Source of the DNA: Corallococcus silvisoli
GTDB lineage: Bacteria > Myxococcota > Myxococcia > Myxococcales > Myxococcaceae
Assembly (NCBI RefSeq): GCF_009909145.1
Contig: NZ_JAAAPJ010000011.1
Span: 124,001-188,000 of the forward strand
Length of the DNA stretch: 64,000 bases
Direction: 5' to 3'
Positions 8,458 to 17,111 of the stretch are shown here, one piece after another (the stretch's first letter is position 1; each line of letters starts with the position of its first letter). Position numbers and translations under genes: made by a program. Under the pieces are notes generated by a model. That model had not been told where the DNA came from. It was given only the letters and a program-made list of their open reading frames with translations, and did not search any database.

Positions 8458-9732
8458 TCAGCCGTGACGGCGCCGGCCCCGCAGAGCCATGCCGAGCAGG
8501 CCCAGCATCGCGACGGAGGACACCGGCGCGCTCGTGCAGCCGCAGCCGCTGTCGTCGGAAACAGCCCCGCCGCCGCCAATCGGGTTGTCGTCTCCCGGCA
8601 GGACGACGACGCCGCCACCGCCATCCCGGGGGCCACCATCCGTACCGCCATCTTCAGAGCCCCCATCCGCCTGCGGCTGCGCGATGGCCAGGGGCGGCGT
8701 GAACGCCCGGGCCACGTTGCCCCAGGAGGTGAGCTTCAGGTTGTCGCCCTGCGTGCTGCTGCTCATGCCGTCAATCGCGGCGAAGAGGCCCTCCGGGAAG
8801 GCCTTCCCCAGCGAGCCCGAATACGCCACCAGGCCGCGCGACTGCTCCACGGCGTCGGTGCCCCCGTCCTGCGGCACCACCCGGAAGGCGCCCACCCGCC
8901 CCAGCGTGCGCCGGTCGAAGACCACGAAGGCGTTCGCGTTCGGATCCGACGCCACGATGTAGCCGTCCGTCGAAGACGTCTCGTACAGCGCGAGCCGCCC
9001 CACCGAGGACAGGCCGCCATCCGCGATCGCCACCACCTGCGTTCCCGCGACGCCGGCGTCCGCGGCCGCGGCATAGCGGTAGAGGCCCTGCCCCTGCTGC
9101 GCCACGTAGACGGCGCCCTGGCTGCGGTCCACCACGAGCCCCATCACCAGGCCGGCCGGGATGTCCCGCAGGGGGGTCGCCGTGACGCCCCCGTCCGTGG
9201 GCGTGAGCGCGAACTGCCGCAGGCCTCCCGACGCGAGCCCCCCGAAGGCCTGGAACGACCCGTCCGCGCCGCGGGTCATGCGCACCGTGCCATAGCTCAC
9301 CCCCACGTCCAGCGGGGCCGTCGTGGGCGACAGGCGGGTGAGCCCCGCATCCGCCGTGGCATCCATCACGTAGGGAACGAGCCCCGTCAGCGTGGGGTTC
9401 GCGCTGAGCACCAGCGACTGCGATGTGCCGGCCACGCCCGGGAACCCGGACACCACGTCCACGCTCGCCGACGTGCCCTCGGTGACGGATTGCAGCTCCC
9501 CTCCGTCCAGTGCGTAGGTGAACAGGCCGTTGTTCACGTCCGCCGTGATGAGTCGGCTCGCGCCGGGATTGACCGGGTTCACCCACAGGGCCACGTCGTA
9601 CACGGTGCCGCCGCCGGAGCGGGCCCCCGGCTGCGTCTGCACGGTATAGGGCACCTGGACAGGAGTCGTCTGGGCCCCAGCGGCCGCGCTCACGAAGAGG
9701 GCGGTCAACGCGGGGAGAGAGGGGTTGCGCAT
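8458..9732 (-). CDS. Secreted phytase-like protein with MYXO-CTERM tail
   Basis: Encodes 424 residues. A signal peptide (residues 1-20, ending AGAQ) is followed by beta-rich sequence such as YDVALWVNPVNPGASRLI, LFTYALDGGEL and GLYRYAAAADAG. These resemble the beta-propeller phytase family as seen in myxobacterial secreted proteins. A Gly/Asp-rich linker (GGTDGGPRDGGGG) precedes the terminal SGCGC, a hydrophobic segment and RGRRRHG, which is the MYXO-CTERM pattern for sorting or processing at the cell envelope. I cannot confirm a complete set of phytase catalytic residues, so enzymatic activity is uncertain. Divergent from gmd, with 143 bp between starts. Confidence 0.75.
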   Translation of the reverse strand: MRNPSLPALTALFVSAAAGAQTTPVQVPYTVQTQPGARSGGGTVYDVALWVNPVNPGASRLITADVNNGLFTYALDGGELQSVTEGTSASVDVVSGFPGVAGTSQSLVLSANPTLTGLVPYVMDATADAGLTRLSPTTAPLDVGVSYGTVRMTRGADGSFQAFGGLASGGLRQFALTPTDGGVTATPLRDIPAGLVMGLVVDRSQGAVYVAQQGQGLYRYAAAADAGVAGTQVVAIADGGLSSVGRLALYETSSTDGYIVASDPNANAFVVFDRRTLGRVGAFRVVPQDGGTDAVEQSRGLVAYSGSLGKAFPEGLFAAIDGMSSSTQGDNLKLTSWGNVARAFTPPLAIAQPQADGGSEDGGTDGGPRDGGGGVVVLPGDDNPIGGGGAVSDDSGCGCTSAPVSSVAMLGLLGMALRGRRRHG

Positions 9733-9800
9733 GGGTGGGTGGCTCCTGGGCAGGTCGCTCCCTACCTAGGCATGGGCGCACGCCACATCAAGTTCTCTGG

Positions 9801-9854
9801 AACCGTGGAACGGTTGGCAGACGGTGAAAGCCTCGGGTACAACGAACACCGTCT
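9801..9854. promoter_or_regulatory. Two inverted repeats in the gmd leader
   Basis: AACCGT-GGA-ACGGTT (9801-9815) is a perfect 6-bp hairpin. AGACGGTG (9819-9826) and CACCGTCT (9847-9854) form a second perfect 8-bp inverted repeat ending 21 bp before the gmd ATG at 9876. They lie between divergent genes, so they may be operators for either one or leader structures for gmd. No T-run follows, so a terminator is unlikely. Confidence 0.35.
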
Positions 9855-9875
9855 CCCAGCGAACAGACAAGGGCC

Positions 9876-10847
9876 ATGGCCAAGCGCGCACTCATTACGG
9901 GCATCACGGGGCAAGACGGCAGCTATCTCGCGGAGCTGCTCCTGAAGAAGGGCTACGAGGTGCACGGCATGGTGCGCCGCTCTTCCGAGGAGAAGTTCGA
10001 GCGCATCGCGCACCTCCAGGGGAAGGTGCAGCTGCACCAGGGCGACCTGCTGGATCAGTTCTCGCTGGCGGCCCTGTTGAACCTCACCCAGCCGGACGAG
10101 GTCTACAACCTGGCGGCGCAGTCCTTCGTGCCCACCAGCTGGAACCAGCCGGTGCTCACCGGTGAGTTCACGGCGCTGGGCGTGACGAAGATGCTGGAGG
10201 CCATCCGGCACACCCGTCCGCAGGTGCGCTTCTACCAGGCGTCCTCCAGCGAGATGTTCGGCAAGGTGCTGGAAGTGCCCCAGACGGAGGACACGCCCTT
10301 CTACCCGCGCAGCCCGTACGGCGTGGCGAAGGCGTACGGCCACCACATCACGGTGAACTACCGCGAGTCCTTCAAGCTCTTCGCGGTGAGCGGCATCCTC
10401 TTCAACCACGAGTCGCCCCGCCGCGGCCTGGAGTTCGTCACGCGCAAGGTCACGTACAACGTGGCGCGCATCAAGCTGGGCCTCCAGGAGACGCTGCCCA
10501 TGGGCAACCTGGACGCCAAGCGCGACTGGGGCTTCGCGGGCGACTACGTGGACGCCATGTGGCGCATGCTCCAGCAGGACACGCCGGAGGACTTCGTCGT
10601 CGCCACCAACGAGACGCACACCGTGCGGGAGCTGGTGGAGATCGCCTTCGGCCGCGTGGGCCTGGACTGGCAGAAGCACGTGAAGATCGACCCCGCGTTC
10701 GTGCGCCCCGCGGAGGTGGACCTGCTCATCGGCGACTACAAGAAGGCGAAGGAGAAGCTGGGCTGGGAGCCCACGGTGCGCTTCAAGCAGCTGGTGGAGA
10801 TGATGGTCGACGCCGACCTGGAACGCGTCAAGGCAGGGCAGCGGTAA
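9876..10847 (+). CDS. gmd: GDP-mannose 4,6-dehydratase
   Basis: Encodes 323 residues of the extended short-chain dehydrogenase/reductase family. The enzyme converts GDP-D-mannose to GDP-4-keto-6-deoxy-D-mannose in the cytoplasm, the entry step to GDP-fucose, GDP-rhamnose and related sugars. Visible motifs are the NADP-binding GITGQDGSYL at residues 8-17, the SSSEMFG serine region, catalytic SPYGVAKAYGH (YxxxK), and the diagnostic NHESPRRG and NLDAKRDWGFAGDYV segments. The start ATG at 9876 has AAGGGCC directly upstream. It is followed after one base by a reductase gene, so the two steps are almost certainly co-expressed to supply a deoxyhexose for surface polysaccharide. Confidence 0.96.
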   Translation: MAKRALITGITGQDGSYLAELLLKKGYEVHGMVRRSSEEKFERIAHLQGKVQLHQGDLLDQFSLAALLNLTQPDEVYNLAAQSFVPTSWNQPVLTGEFTALGVTKMLEAIRHTRPQVRFYQASSSEMFGKVLEVPQTEDTPFYPRSPYGVAKAYGHHITVNYRESFKLFAVSGILFNHESPRRGLEFVTRKVTYNVARIKLGLQETLPMGNLDAKRDWGFAGDYVDAMWRMLQQDTPEDFVVATNETHTVRELVEIAFGRVGLDWQKHVKIDPAFVRPAEVDLLIGDYKKAKEKLGWEPTVRFKQLVEMMVDADLERVKAGQR

Positions 10848-10848
10848 G

Positions 10849-11772
10849 ATGCGCGTCCTCGTCACGGGAGCGGACGGATTCGTCGGTCGGCATGCCTGCG
10901 CGGCCCTTCGGGCAGCCGGCGACGAAGTGGTGGAGGTGCATGGACCCCGGGGCGAGGGCATCAGCAGCACCGCCCTGCATTTCGACATCGCCGACGAGGC
11001 GAAGGTCAAGGCGGCGGTCGCCGAGGTGAAGCCGGAGGCGGTGCTGCACCTGGCCGGCTTCAGCTCCGTGGCCAAGAGTCACCAGAACCCCGCGCGCGTC
11101 TTCGCGGTGAACACCATGGGCGTGGTGCACCTGCTCACCGCGCTGCGCGAGAGCGCCCCGAAGGCCCGCGTGCTGGTGGTGGGCTCCGGGGAGGTCTACG
11201 GCCCCGTCGCCGAGGGCACCCGCGCCCTGGAGACCCACCCGCACGTGCCGCTGAGCCCCTACGCCGCGTCGAAGTCCGCCGCGGAGCTGGCCGGGGAGCA
11301 GTTCTTCCGCAGCTACGGCATGGAGATCATCCTCGCGCGGCCCTTCAACCACCTGGGCGCGGGCCAGGACCCCACGTTCGTGGTGCCGTCGTTCGCGGCC
11401 CAGATTCGCGCCATCGCGCTGGGCACGGTGGATCCGCTGCTGCGCACGGGCAACCTGGACGCCATCCGCGACTTCTCGCACGTGAAGGACGTGGTGGACG
11501 CGTACCGGCTGCTGCTCCAGCGCGGCGAGGCGGGGCAGGCCTACAACGTCTGCAGCGGCGAGGGCCGCACCATCCGGAGCTTGCTGGAGGAGATGCTCCA
11601 GCTGTCCGGCGTGCAGGCGCGCATCGAGCTGGATCCCGCGCGGCTGCGCCCCTCGGACATCCCCAGCCTCGTGGGCTCGCCGGACAAGCTGCGCGCGCTG
11701 GGCTGGACCCCGAAGCTCACCGTCGCGGACGCGCTGCGCGACGTGCTGGGCCCCCGGGTGACGTCGCACTGA
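10849..11772 (+). CDS. rmd: GDP-4-keto-6-deoxy-D-mannose reductase (NAD-dependent epimerase family)
   Basis: Encodes 307 residues. VTGADGFVGRHA near the N-terminus is the Rossmann nucleotide-binding motif, and SPYAASKSAAE contains the YxxxK catalytic pair. The position one base after the gmd stop makes it very likely that it reduces the gmd product to GDP-D-rhamnose (Rmd activity). A GDP-fucose synthase (WcaG type) is the alternative, since the families are related; its length and the NLDAIRDFSHVKDVVDAY segment fit the Rmd type better. Cytoplasmic, part of nucleotide-sugar supply for lipopolysaccharide or other glycans made by the glycosyltransferases downstream. Confidence 0.85.
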   Translation: MRVLVTGADGFVGRHACAALRAAGDEVVEVHGPRGEGISSTALHFDIADEAKVKAAVAEVKPEAVLHLAGFSSVAKSHQNPARVFAVNTMGVVHLLTALRESAPKARVLVVGSGEVYGPVAEGTRALETHPHVPLSPYAASKSAAELAGEQFFRSYGMEIILARPFNHLGAGQDPTFVVPSFAAQIRAIALGTVDPLLRTGNLDAIRDFSHVKDVVDAYRLLLQRGEAGQAYNVCSGEGRTIRSLLEEMLQLSGVQARIELDPARLRPSDIPSLVGSPDKLRALGWTPKLTVADALRDVLGPRVTSH

Positions 11773-11790
11773 GCGCCCCCCGGCCGCGCC

Positions 11791-12528
11791 TCACGCGGGG
11801 CGCGCCAGGGACGCCCACGCCTCCAGGCGCCGGTCCAACGCGGTGAGGGCCCACAGGTCCGCCGCGTTGCCCGGCGTCACGGCGGCCAGGTCTCGCTGGA
11901 CGAACTCGCGGGCCTTCACCTCGCCCCACTCGGACAGGATGCGCAGGGCCATCAGCGACGGCTTGCGCGCCACCAACCGCAGCAGCACGTCCGCCACGCG
12001 CGGGCTGCGCTCCGCGTCCGCCAGCCGCTGCACCGCTTCGTGACGGGCCTCCGGCGTGGAGTCCTCCGCCTCCAGGGGCGCGGCCAGCTCCTCGAAACGC
12101 GCCGCGTCCAGCAGCGCCATGGGGCCCCTGCTCTCCCAGTGCTCCACCGTCACCGTGGTGCGCCCCTTCGCCACGCACTCGCGGCGGATGCCGTCCCCCC
12201 GGAGCACGTCCAGCACGCGCTCTGGCGCGGGCGTTCCCCCCTCCACCGTGCGCAGCGCGCGCTGCGCCAGCATGGGGGACAGGCCCAGCAGGTGCGTGCG
12301 CAGCACCGTGGCCTCCACCGCGCTGGGGCTGGCCCCGGCCGGCACCCGGTCCCACTTGAGGAACACCTCCGCCATGCCCCGCTCGCGCACGTACCAGCGG
12401 TACTCCAGCCACACCGCCCCACCCCGCCCCGCGAAGCGCGCATCCGAAGGCTCATGGAGGCGGGGCGCGCCCTCCCGCGTGCCGGAGAAACAACGGTCCA
12501 ACAGCTTCTGGGCGTCTTGAAGTCGCAT
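11791..12528 (-). CDS. Conserved-looking hypothetical protein
   Basis: Encodes about 245 residues from the ATG at 12528 (MRLQDAQ); an in-frame ATG at 12573 would add 15 residues. Neither start has a good ribosome-binding site. The N-terminal half has aromatic beta-type segments (AVWLEYRWYVRERG) and the C-terminal half is helical and Ala/Leu-rich (ADVLLRLVARKPSLMALRIL), resembling a HEAT-like or armadillo-like stack. No catalytic motif or membrane segment is visible. Codon usage fits the neighbours and codon-position G/C bias supports real coding on this strand. Convergent with rmd. Function unknown. Confidence 0.65.
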   Translation of the reverse strand: MRLQDAQKLLDRCFSGTREGAPRLHEPSDARFAGRGGAVWLEYRWYVRERGMAEVFLKWDRVPAGASPSAVEATVLRTHLLGLSPMLAQRALRTVEGGTPAPERVLDVLRGDGIRRECVAKGRTTVTVEHWESRGPMALLDAARFEELAAPLEAEDSTPEARHEAVQRLADAERSPRVADVLLRLVARKPSLMALRILSEWGEVKAREFVQRDLAAVTPGNAADLWALTALDRRLEAWASLARPA

Positions 12529-12621
12529 GGTCGGCGGGCGGCCATTGTAGGAGGCCCCGTCAGGTTCCTCCATCGCCGCACGTTCGTGTTATCAACACAC
12601 TAAGACACAAGGAGGCTCGGG

Positions 12622-13131
12622 ATGGGGACGCGGTCTAGGCGGTTCACGTTCTTCTGGCGCGAAGACTCACCGTTCTCACAGTGGCACCCCACCCTGTTCG
12701 AGGTGGAGGGCGTCCGCTACACGTGCGCGGAGCAGTACATGATGGCGGGCAAGGCGCGCCTGTTCGGGGACACGCGCGTGCTGGAGCAGGTGCTGCGCGC
12801 CGCCACGCCGAAGCAACACAAGGCGCTGGGCCGCAAGGTGAGCCCGTTCGACGCGGGGCTCTGGGAGCGCGAGCGCGAGCGCATCGTCTACGAGGGCAAC
12901 CACGCGAAGTTCACCCAGCACCGCGACCTGCTGGACGCGCTGCTCGCCACGGCGGGGACGGAGCTGGTGGAGGCCAGTCCGCTGGACCGCATCTGGGGCG
13001 TGGGCCTGGGCGTGGAGGATCCACGCATCCAGGACCCCACCCGCTGGCGGGGGTTGAACCTGCTGGGCCAGGTGCTCACCCGGCTGCGCGAGGACCTGCT
13101 CGCGCGGGGGCACGGGCCCGTCAGAACTTGA
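12622..13131 (+). CDS. NADAR family protein (YbiA-like)
   Basis: Encodes 169 residues that match the NADAR domain end to end: FFWREDSPFSQWHP at the N-terminus, the CAEQYMMAGKA motif, and the C-terminal DRIWGVGLG and GLNLLGQVL signature. Members of the family are N-glycosidases acting on ADP-ribose derivatives or on damaged riboflavin-pathway intermediates; which reaction applies cannot be told from sequence. A strong ribosome-binding site, AAGGAGG, lies at about 12609-12616. The upstream GTGTT-ATC-AACAC (12586-12598) is a small perfect inverted repeat and a possible operator. The last 11 bp overlap the convergent lipoprotein gene. Confidence 0.9.
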   Translation: MGTRSRRFTFFWREDSPFSQWHPTLFEVEGVRYTCAEQYMMAGKARLFGDTRVLEQVLRAATPKQHKALGRKVSPFDAGLWERERERIVYEGNHAKFTQHRDLLDALLATAGTELVEASPLDRIWGVGLGVEDPRIQDPTRWRGLNLLGQVLTRLREDLLARGHGPVRT

Positions 13132-13678
13132 AGTTCGCGGACTGGTCCGGCACGCCGTTGAAGTCCAGGTGGAGCGTGGCGTGGTCGCCATGGCCCTTCT
13201 CGCTCCACTCCTGTCGCAGCGTGGACAGGTCGAACGCCAGGACCTTGTAGACCAGCGCCTTGCACCGGTCGTTGTTCGCGTCATGCAGCAGGGTCAGCTC
13301 CGCGCGCGGCTCGCCCGCCGCTGTCTGGGTGAAGCGCCCGTCCCACGCGAGGCCGTAGCGGTGCTCCTTGCAGCCGCCGCCGTGGCGGACGTGGAGCGTC
13401 AGGACGTGGCCCTTCACGCTCTGGGACTCGACGACGAGCCGGTCGCGGGGCGCGGGCGTCTCCGTGATTTCCAGCGGCAGCACGACGTCCGCCTCCTGGC
13501 GCTCCGCCTCCCCGGCGGGCGAGGAGGCCTGCTGCTCCGGGGGCGTCACGGGGGTGGGCGGTGCCTCCTGCTCCGCGCTCGCGGCCGGCTCCTGCGCTTC
13601 CCCCTTGCGCGCCGCGTTCGAGCCCGCGCACCCGAGCAGCAGCCCGCAGATGATTCCACTCCAGACGAGCAGTCGCAT
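13121..13678 (-). CDS. Hypothetical lipoprotein
   Basis: Encodes 185 residues. The N-terminus is a lipoprotein signal peptide with lipobox LLLGC (Cys17), followed by a Glu/Ala/Pro-rich linker to about residue 70. A compact C-terminal domain of about 110 residues contains two Cys (GGGCKEHRYGLAWDG and NNDRCKALVYKV) that could form a disulfide. The ATG at 13678 is preceded by GGAGGAAC. No family was recognised, but this layout (lipobox, acidic linker, small domain) is common for myxobacterial outer-membrane lipoproteins. Its 3' end overlaps the NADAR gene by 11 bp, tail to tail. Confidence 0.75.
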   Translation of the reverse strand: MRLLVWSGIICGLLLGCAGSNAARKGEAQEPAASAEQEAPPTPVTPPEQQASSPAGEAERQEADVVLPLEITETPAPRDRLVVESQSVKGHVLTLHVRHGGGCKEHRYGLAWDGRFTQTAAGEPRAELTLLHDANNDRCKALVYKVLAFDLSTLRQEWSEKGHGDHATLHLDFNGVPDQSANFKF

Positions 13679-13733
13679 GTTCCTCCAGGGGCCCTCGCGG
13701 GCCGGTTGGCGTCACGCTCCGTCCACCGGAAGG

Positions 13734-14843
13734 CTACCGGTGGTGCAGCGCCGCATCGTACGCGGCCCGCGTCAACTCCGCGGTGCGGGCCCAGGTGAAC
13801 CTCGCGGCCTGGCGCAGGCCCGCTTCGCTCAGCGCCCGGCGCTCGCCCGGCGACCGCAGCAGCCGGTCGATGACCGCCGCCAGCCCCTCCGCGTCGTCCG
13901 GGTCCACCGCGGGCGCGGCCTCACCGCACACCTCCGGCAGCGAGCCCGCGGTGGACACCACCGTGGGCGTGCCCAGGCGCATGGCCTCCAGGGGCGGCAG
14001 GCCGAAGCCCTCGTAGCGCGAGGGGAAGACGAACAGCGCCGCGCGGCGCATCAGCGCGTAGAAGATGGCGGGGGTCTGGTAGCCCAGGGTCCGCACGTCC
14101 AGCCCCTCCGAGCGCAGCCGCGCGATGCGCGTCTCCACCATGCCGGAGCCGTACCAGCTCTGCCCCACCAGCACGAGCGTGAAGGGCCGGCCGCGCGCGC
14201 GCAGCCGCTCCTGCGCGTCCAGCACCAGGGACACGTTCTTGCGCACGTCGAGCGAGCCCGCGTACAGCACGTAGTCCTTGGGCAGGCTCAACGCGGCGAG
14301 GAAGTCCTCGCCCGCGGCGTCCAGCGTGCCAGCGTTCACGTGGTCCACGCCATTGGGCACCACCACGGCGCGAGGCTCCACCTGGGGGAAGCGGCGCAGC
14401 AGGTCCTGGCGCGTGCGTTCGCTGACGCACAACAGGCGGTCCGCGAGCATCAGGCTGCGCGCGAGCCACAGCCGGAACTGCCAGCGGAACGCGGTGGACA
14501 CCGTGTCCGGCATGTCCAGGGGCACCAGGTCGTGCACGGTGAGCACGTACGCGGTGCCGGGCGTCCTGCGCAGGGGCAGGTTGAAGTTGCCGAGCGCGTG
14601 GTAGACGGCCGGCGACGAGTCCTTCAGCCGCTTCGGCAGCGTGGCCAGCGTCCACGCCGTCCGCTTCTGGACGCCCCGCGGGTGTTCGCCGGAGCTGCGC
14701 GCGCCCATCCGGTCCAGGCGGACGCCCTGGGCCTCAAGGGCCTCCGCGAGGCAGCGGGTATACAGGCCGATGCCGGTGGTGGGCTCGTCCCAGAGGGTGG
14801 CGTCGAGGGCGATGGGTCCAGGGGTCGACACGGGCCGCCTCAT
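13734..14843 (-). CDS. GT4-family glycosyltransferase
   Basis: Encodes 369 residues. The start MRRPVSTPG at 14843 has CAGGGG about 7 nt upstream; the open frame continues far upstream only because of high GC. GT4 features are GIGLYTRCLAEAL near the N-terminus, LYAGSLDVRKN at the start of the second Rossmann half, LVLVGQSWYG, and the nucleotide-sugar motif FPSRYEGFGLPPLEAM containing the ExxxxxxxE pair, then GTPTVVSTAGSLPEV. It transfers a sugar from a nucleotide donor, probably in surface polysaccharide assembly given gmd/rmd nearby. Donor and acceptor are not predictable. Its start lies only 30 bp from that of the divergent double glycosyltransferase. Confidence 0.9.
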   Translation of the reverse strand: MRRPVSTPGPIALDATLWDEPTTGIGLYTRCLAEALEAQGVRLDRMGARSSGEHPRGVQKRTAWTLATLPKRLKDSSPAVYHALGNFNLPLRRTPGTAYVLTVHDLVPLDMPDTVSTAFRWQFRLWLARSLMLADRLLCVSERTRQDLLRRFPQVEPRAVVVPNGVDHVNAGTLDAAGEDFLAALSLPKDYVLYAGSLDVRKNVSLVLDAQERLRARGRPFTLVLVGQSWYGSGMVETRIARLRSEGLDVRTLGYQTPAIFYALMRRAALFVFPSRYEGFGLPPLEAMRLGTPTVVSTAGSLPEVCGEAAPAVDPDDAEGLAAVIDRLLRSPGERRALSEAGLRQAARFTWARTAELTRAAYDAALHHR

Positions 14844-14873
14844 ACCATGCCCCTGTGGTACACACGGCCCCGC

Positions 14874-17111
14874 ATGGCGGTCCACCAGTTGATCCCGAGC
14901 TTCGGCCCCGGTGATGCCTCCGGTCAGGCCGCGCTGCACCTGCAACTCCTGCTGCGCCGCATGGGGCACGCGGGGGACATCTACGCCGAGGAGGTCGGCG
15001 GAGGACTGGAGGGCCTTGCCCGCCACGTCTTCACGCTGCGTCCCAAGCCAGACGACCTGGTCCTGTACCACCACGGCATCGCGTCCCCGCTGAGCGGGCG
15101 GCTGATGCACCTGGAGTGCAAGAAGGGCGTGGTGTTCCACAACATCAGCCCCGCGCGCTTCTACCGGGGCACGCCGCTGGAGCACGCGCTGGTAGCGGGC
15201 CGCGCGCAGGTCGCGGCGATGGCGCCCTTCCTGGACGTGTCCATCGGGGACTCGGACTTCAACTGCGCGGAGCTGCGCGTCGCGGGCCACCGCAACGTGC
15301 ACACCGTGCAGCTCTTCATCGAACCGGAGCGCTTCGCCGCGTCGGGCGCGGATCCGAAGAAGCTCGCGGAGCTGTCCGGGCCCGGCCCCACCCTGGTGTC
15401 GGTGAGCCGGGTGATGCCGCACAAGCGCTTCGAGGATCTGCTCGCGCTGCACCGGGAGCTCCTGCGGATCCGCCCCCAGGCGCGGCTGCTGCTCGTGGGC
15501 GGCTACGAGCCGGGCAGCCGCTACTTCAAGCTGCTCCAGCGCGAGATGAAGGACCTGCGCGGGGTGCACTTCCTGGGGCGCCTGTCGCACCCGGAGCTGG
15601 TGGCCGTGTACCGCTCCGCGTCCGTGTTCGTCTCCATGAGCGAACACGAGGGCTTCAGCGTCCCCATCATCGAGGCCATGGCGTCGCAGGTGCCGGTGCT
15701 CGCGTACGCGGCGGCGGCGGTGCCGGAGACGATGGGCGGCGCGGGCATCGGGTTCGACCAGAAGCGCTACGCGTTCCTCGCGGAGCTGGCGGTGGACCTG
15801 ACCGAGGACCGGGAGCTGCGCCGCTCCGTGCTCGAAGGACAGGCGCGACGGCTCCAGCACTTCTCCCCCACCGCCGCGCAGGTGTCGCTGGCGCGCGCGC
15901 TCCAGGGCGTGGTGGCCCCGCCGCCCCGTCCTCGCAAGGCCCCGGCGAAGCGGCCGCGCGTGGCGCTGGTGGTGCAGCGCTACGGAGAGGTGACGGGCGG
16001 TGCGGAGAGCCACGCCGCGCAGGTGGCCGAACACCTGGCGCCCCACTGGGACGTCACGGTGCTGACGACCTGCGCGAAGAACCACCTGACGTGGGAGAAC
16101 GCCTTCCCTCCCGGCGAGGACCGGGTGGGCCGGACGAAGGTGCTGCGCTTCCCGGTGACGCGCACGCGCAACATCCACGCCTTCAACGGCCTGTCACGGC
16201 AGGTGTTCGACCGGGCCAACGAACGGCTGCGCGAGGAGCAGTGGGTGGCCGAGCAGGGGCCGCTGAGCCCCGGGCTCATCGAGCACCTGGCCGCCACGCA
16301 GGACGCATACGACGGGTATCTCTTCTTCACGTATCTCTACGCGCCCACGGTGTGGGGGCTGCCGCTGGTGGCGGACCGCGCGATGCTGGTGCCCACCGCG
16401 CATGACGAGCCGCCCATCCGCTTCGGCGTCTACGGGGACGTGTTCAACCGCCCCCGCGTGTTGATGTGCAACACGCCGGAGGAGATCACCATGCTGGAGC
16501 GCTTCCACCCGGAGCACGCGCGGGCGCGGGTGGTGGGCGTGGGCGTGGAGGCGCTGCCAGCGGTGCCGGACCGCTTCCGGGCGAAGTACGGCGTGCACGG
16601 CCGCTACCTGCTCTACGTGGGCCGGCTGGAGCCGGGCAAGGGCGTGCCGGACCTGCTGACGTTCCACCGCAAGCTGCGCGCGGGCTACCAGGATGCTCCG
16701 GAGCTGGTGCTCGCGGGCGAAGCACACATGGACGTGAGCGGCGAGGGCGTGCGGCACGTGGGGCGCATCTCCGAACAGGACAAGCACGACGCGCTGGCCG
16801 GAGCGCTGGCGGTGGTGGTGCCGTCGAAGTTCGAGAGCCTGTCGCTCCTGACGCTGGAGGCGTTCGCGCAGGGGACGCCGGTGTTGGTGAACGGGCACTC
16901 GGACGTACTGGTGGGACAGGTGGAGCGCAGCGGCGCGGGCCGGGTGTACCGGGGGCTGGCGTCGTTCATCGAAGGGCTGCGCGAGGTGGGCGAGGCCCGG
17001 GACGCGATGGGCCAGCGGGCCCGCATCTACGCGCAGCGGCACACGTGGCCCCAGGTGGTCGCGGCGTACCGGGAAGAAATGGCGCGCATCGTCGAGGAGA
17101 CACACCGATGA
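14874..17111 (+). CDS. Bifunctional protein with two GT4-type glycosyltransferase domains
   Basis: Encodes 745 residues from the ATG at 14874 (MAVHQLIPSF); an alternative ATG at 14847 adds nine. Residues ~1-345 form one GT4 unit (GPGDASGQAALHLQ, VSRVMPHKRFEDL, SEHEGFSVPIIEAM). After a Pro/Lys-rich linker (PPPRPRKAPAKRPR) a second GT4 unit begins at about 360 (VVQRYGEVTGGAESHAAQ) and ends with YVGRLEPGKGVPDL and PSKFESLSLLTLEAF. Both units keep the ExxxxxxxE-type donor-binding motif, so both may be active and could add two sugars in sequence. No ribosome-binding site is obvious at either start. Its stop overlaps the ATG of the next gene. Confidence 0.88.
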   Translation: MAVHQLIPSFGPGDASGQAALHLQLLLRRMGHAGDIYAEEVGGGLEGLARHVFTLRPKPDDLVLYHHGIASPLSGRLMHLECKKGVVFHNISPARFYRGTPLEHALVAGRAQVAAMAPFLDVSIGDSDFNCAELRVAGHRNVHTVQLFIEPERFAASGADPKKLAELSGPGPTLVSVSRVMPHKRFEDLLALHRELLRIRPQARLLLVGGYEPGSRYFKLLQREMKDLRGVHFLGRLSHPELVAVYRSASVFVSMSEHEGFSVPIIEAMASQVPVLAYAAAAVPETMGGAGIGFDQKRYAFLAELAVDLTEDRELRRSVLEGQARRLQHFSPTAAQVSLARALQGVVAPPPRPRKAPAKRPRVALVVQRYGEVTGGAESHAAQVAEHLAPHWDVTVLTTCAKNHLTWENAFPPGEDRVGRTKVLRFPVTRTRNIHAFNGLSRQVFDRANERLREEQWVAEQGPLSPGLIEHLAATQDAYDGYLFFTYLYAPTVWGLPLVADRAMLVPTAHDEPPIRFGVYGDVFNRPRVLMCNTPEEITMLERFHPEHARARVVGVGVEALPAVPDRFRAKYGVHGRYLLYVGRLEPGKGVPDLLTFHRKLRAGYQDAPELVLAGEAHMDVSGEGVRHVGRISEQDKHDALAGALAVVVPSKFESLSLLTLEAFAQGTPVLVNGHSDVLVGQVERSGAGRVYRGLASFIEGLREVGEARDAMGQRARIYAQRHTWPQVVAAYREEMARIVEETHR

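Noticed and set aside
6517..9945. Very long open frame antisense to the nucleotidase and MYXO-CTERM genes
   Set aside because: It is composed of Arg/His/Gln-rich low-complexity sequence typical of the complement of GC-rich genes, with no domain; the opposite strand encodes two clear proteins.
13734..16178. An 814-residue glycosyltransferase reading upstream of 14843
   Set aside because: The extra N-terminal sequence is antisense to the double GT4 gene and has shadow composition; the start at 14843 has a ribosome-binding site and begins the GT4 fold.
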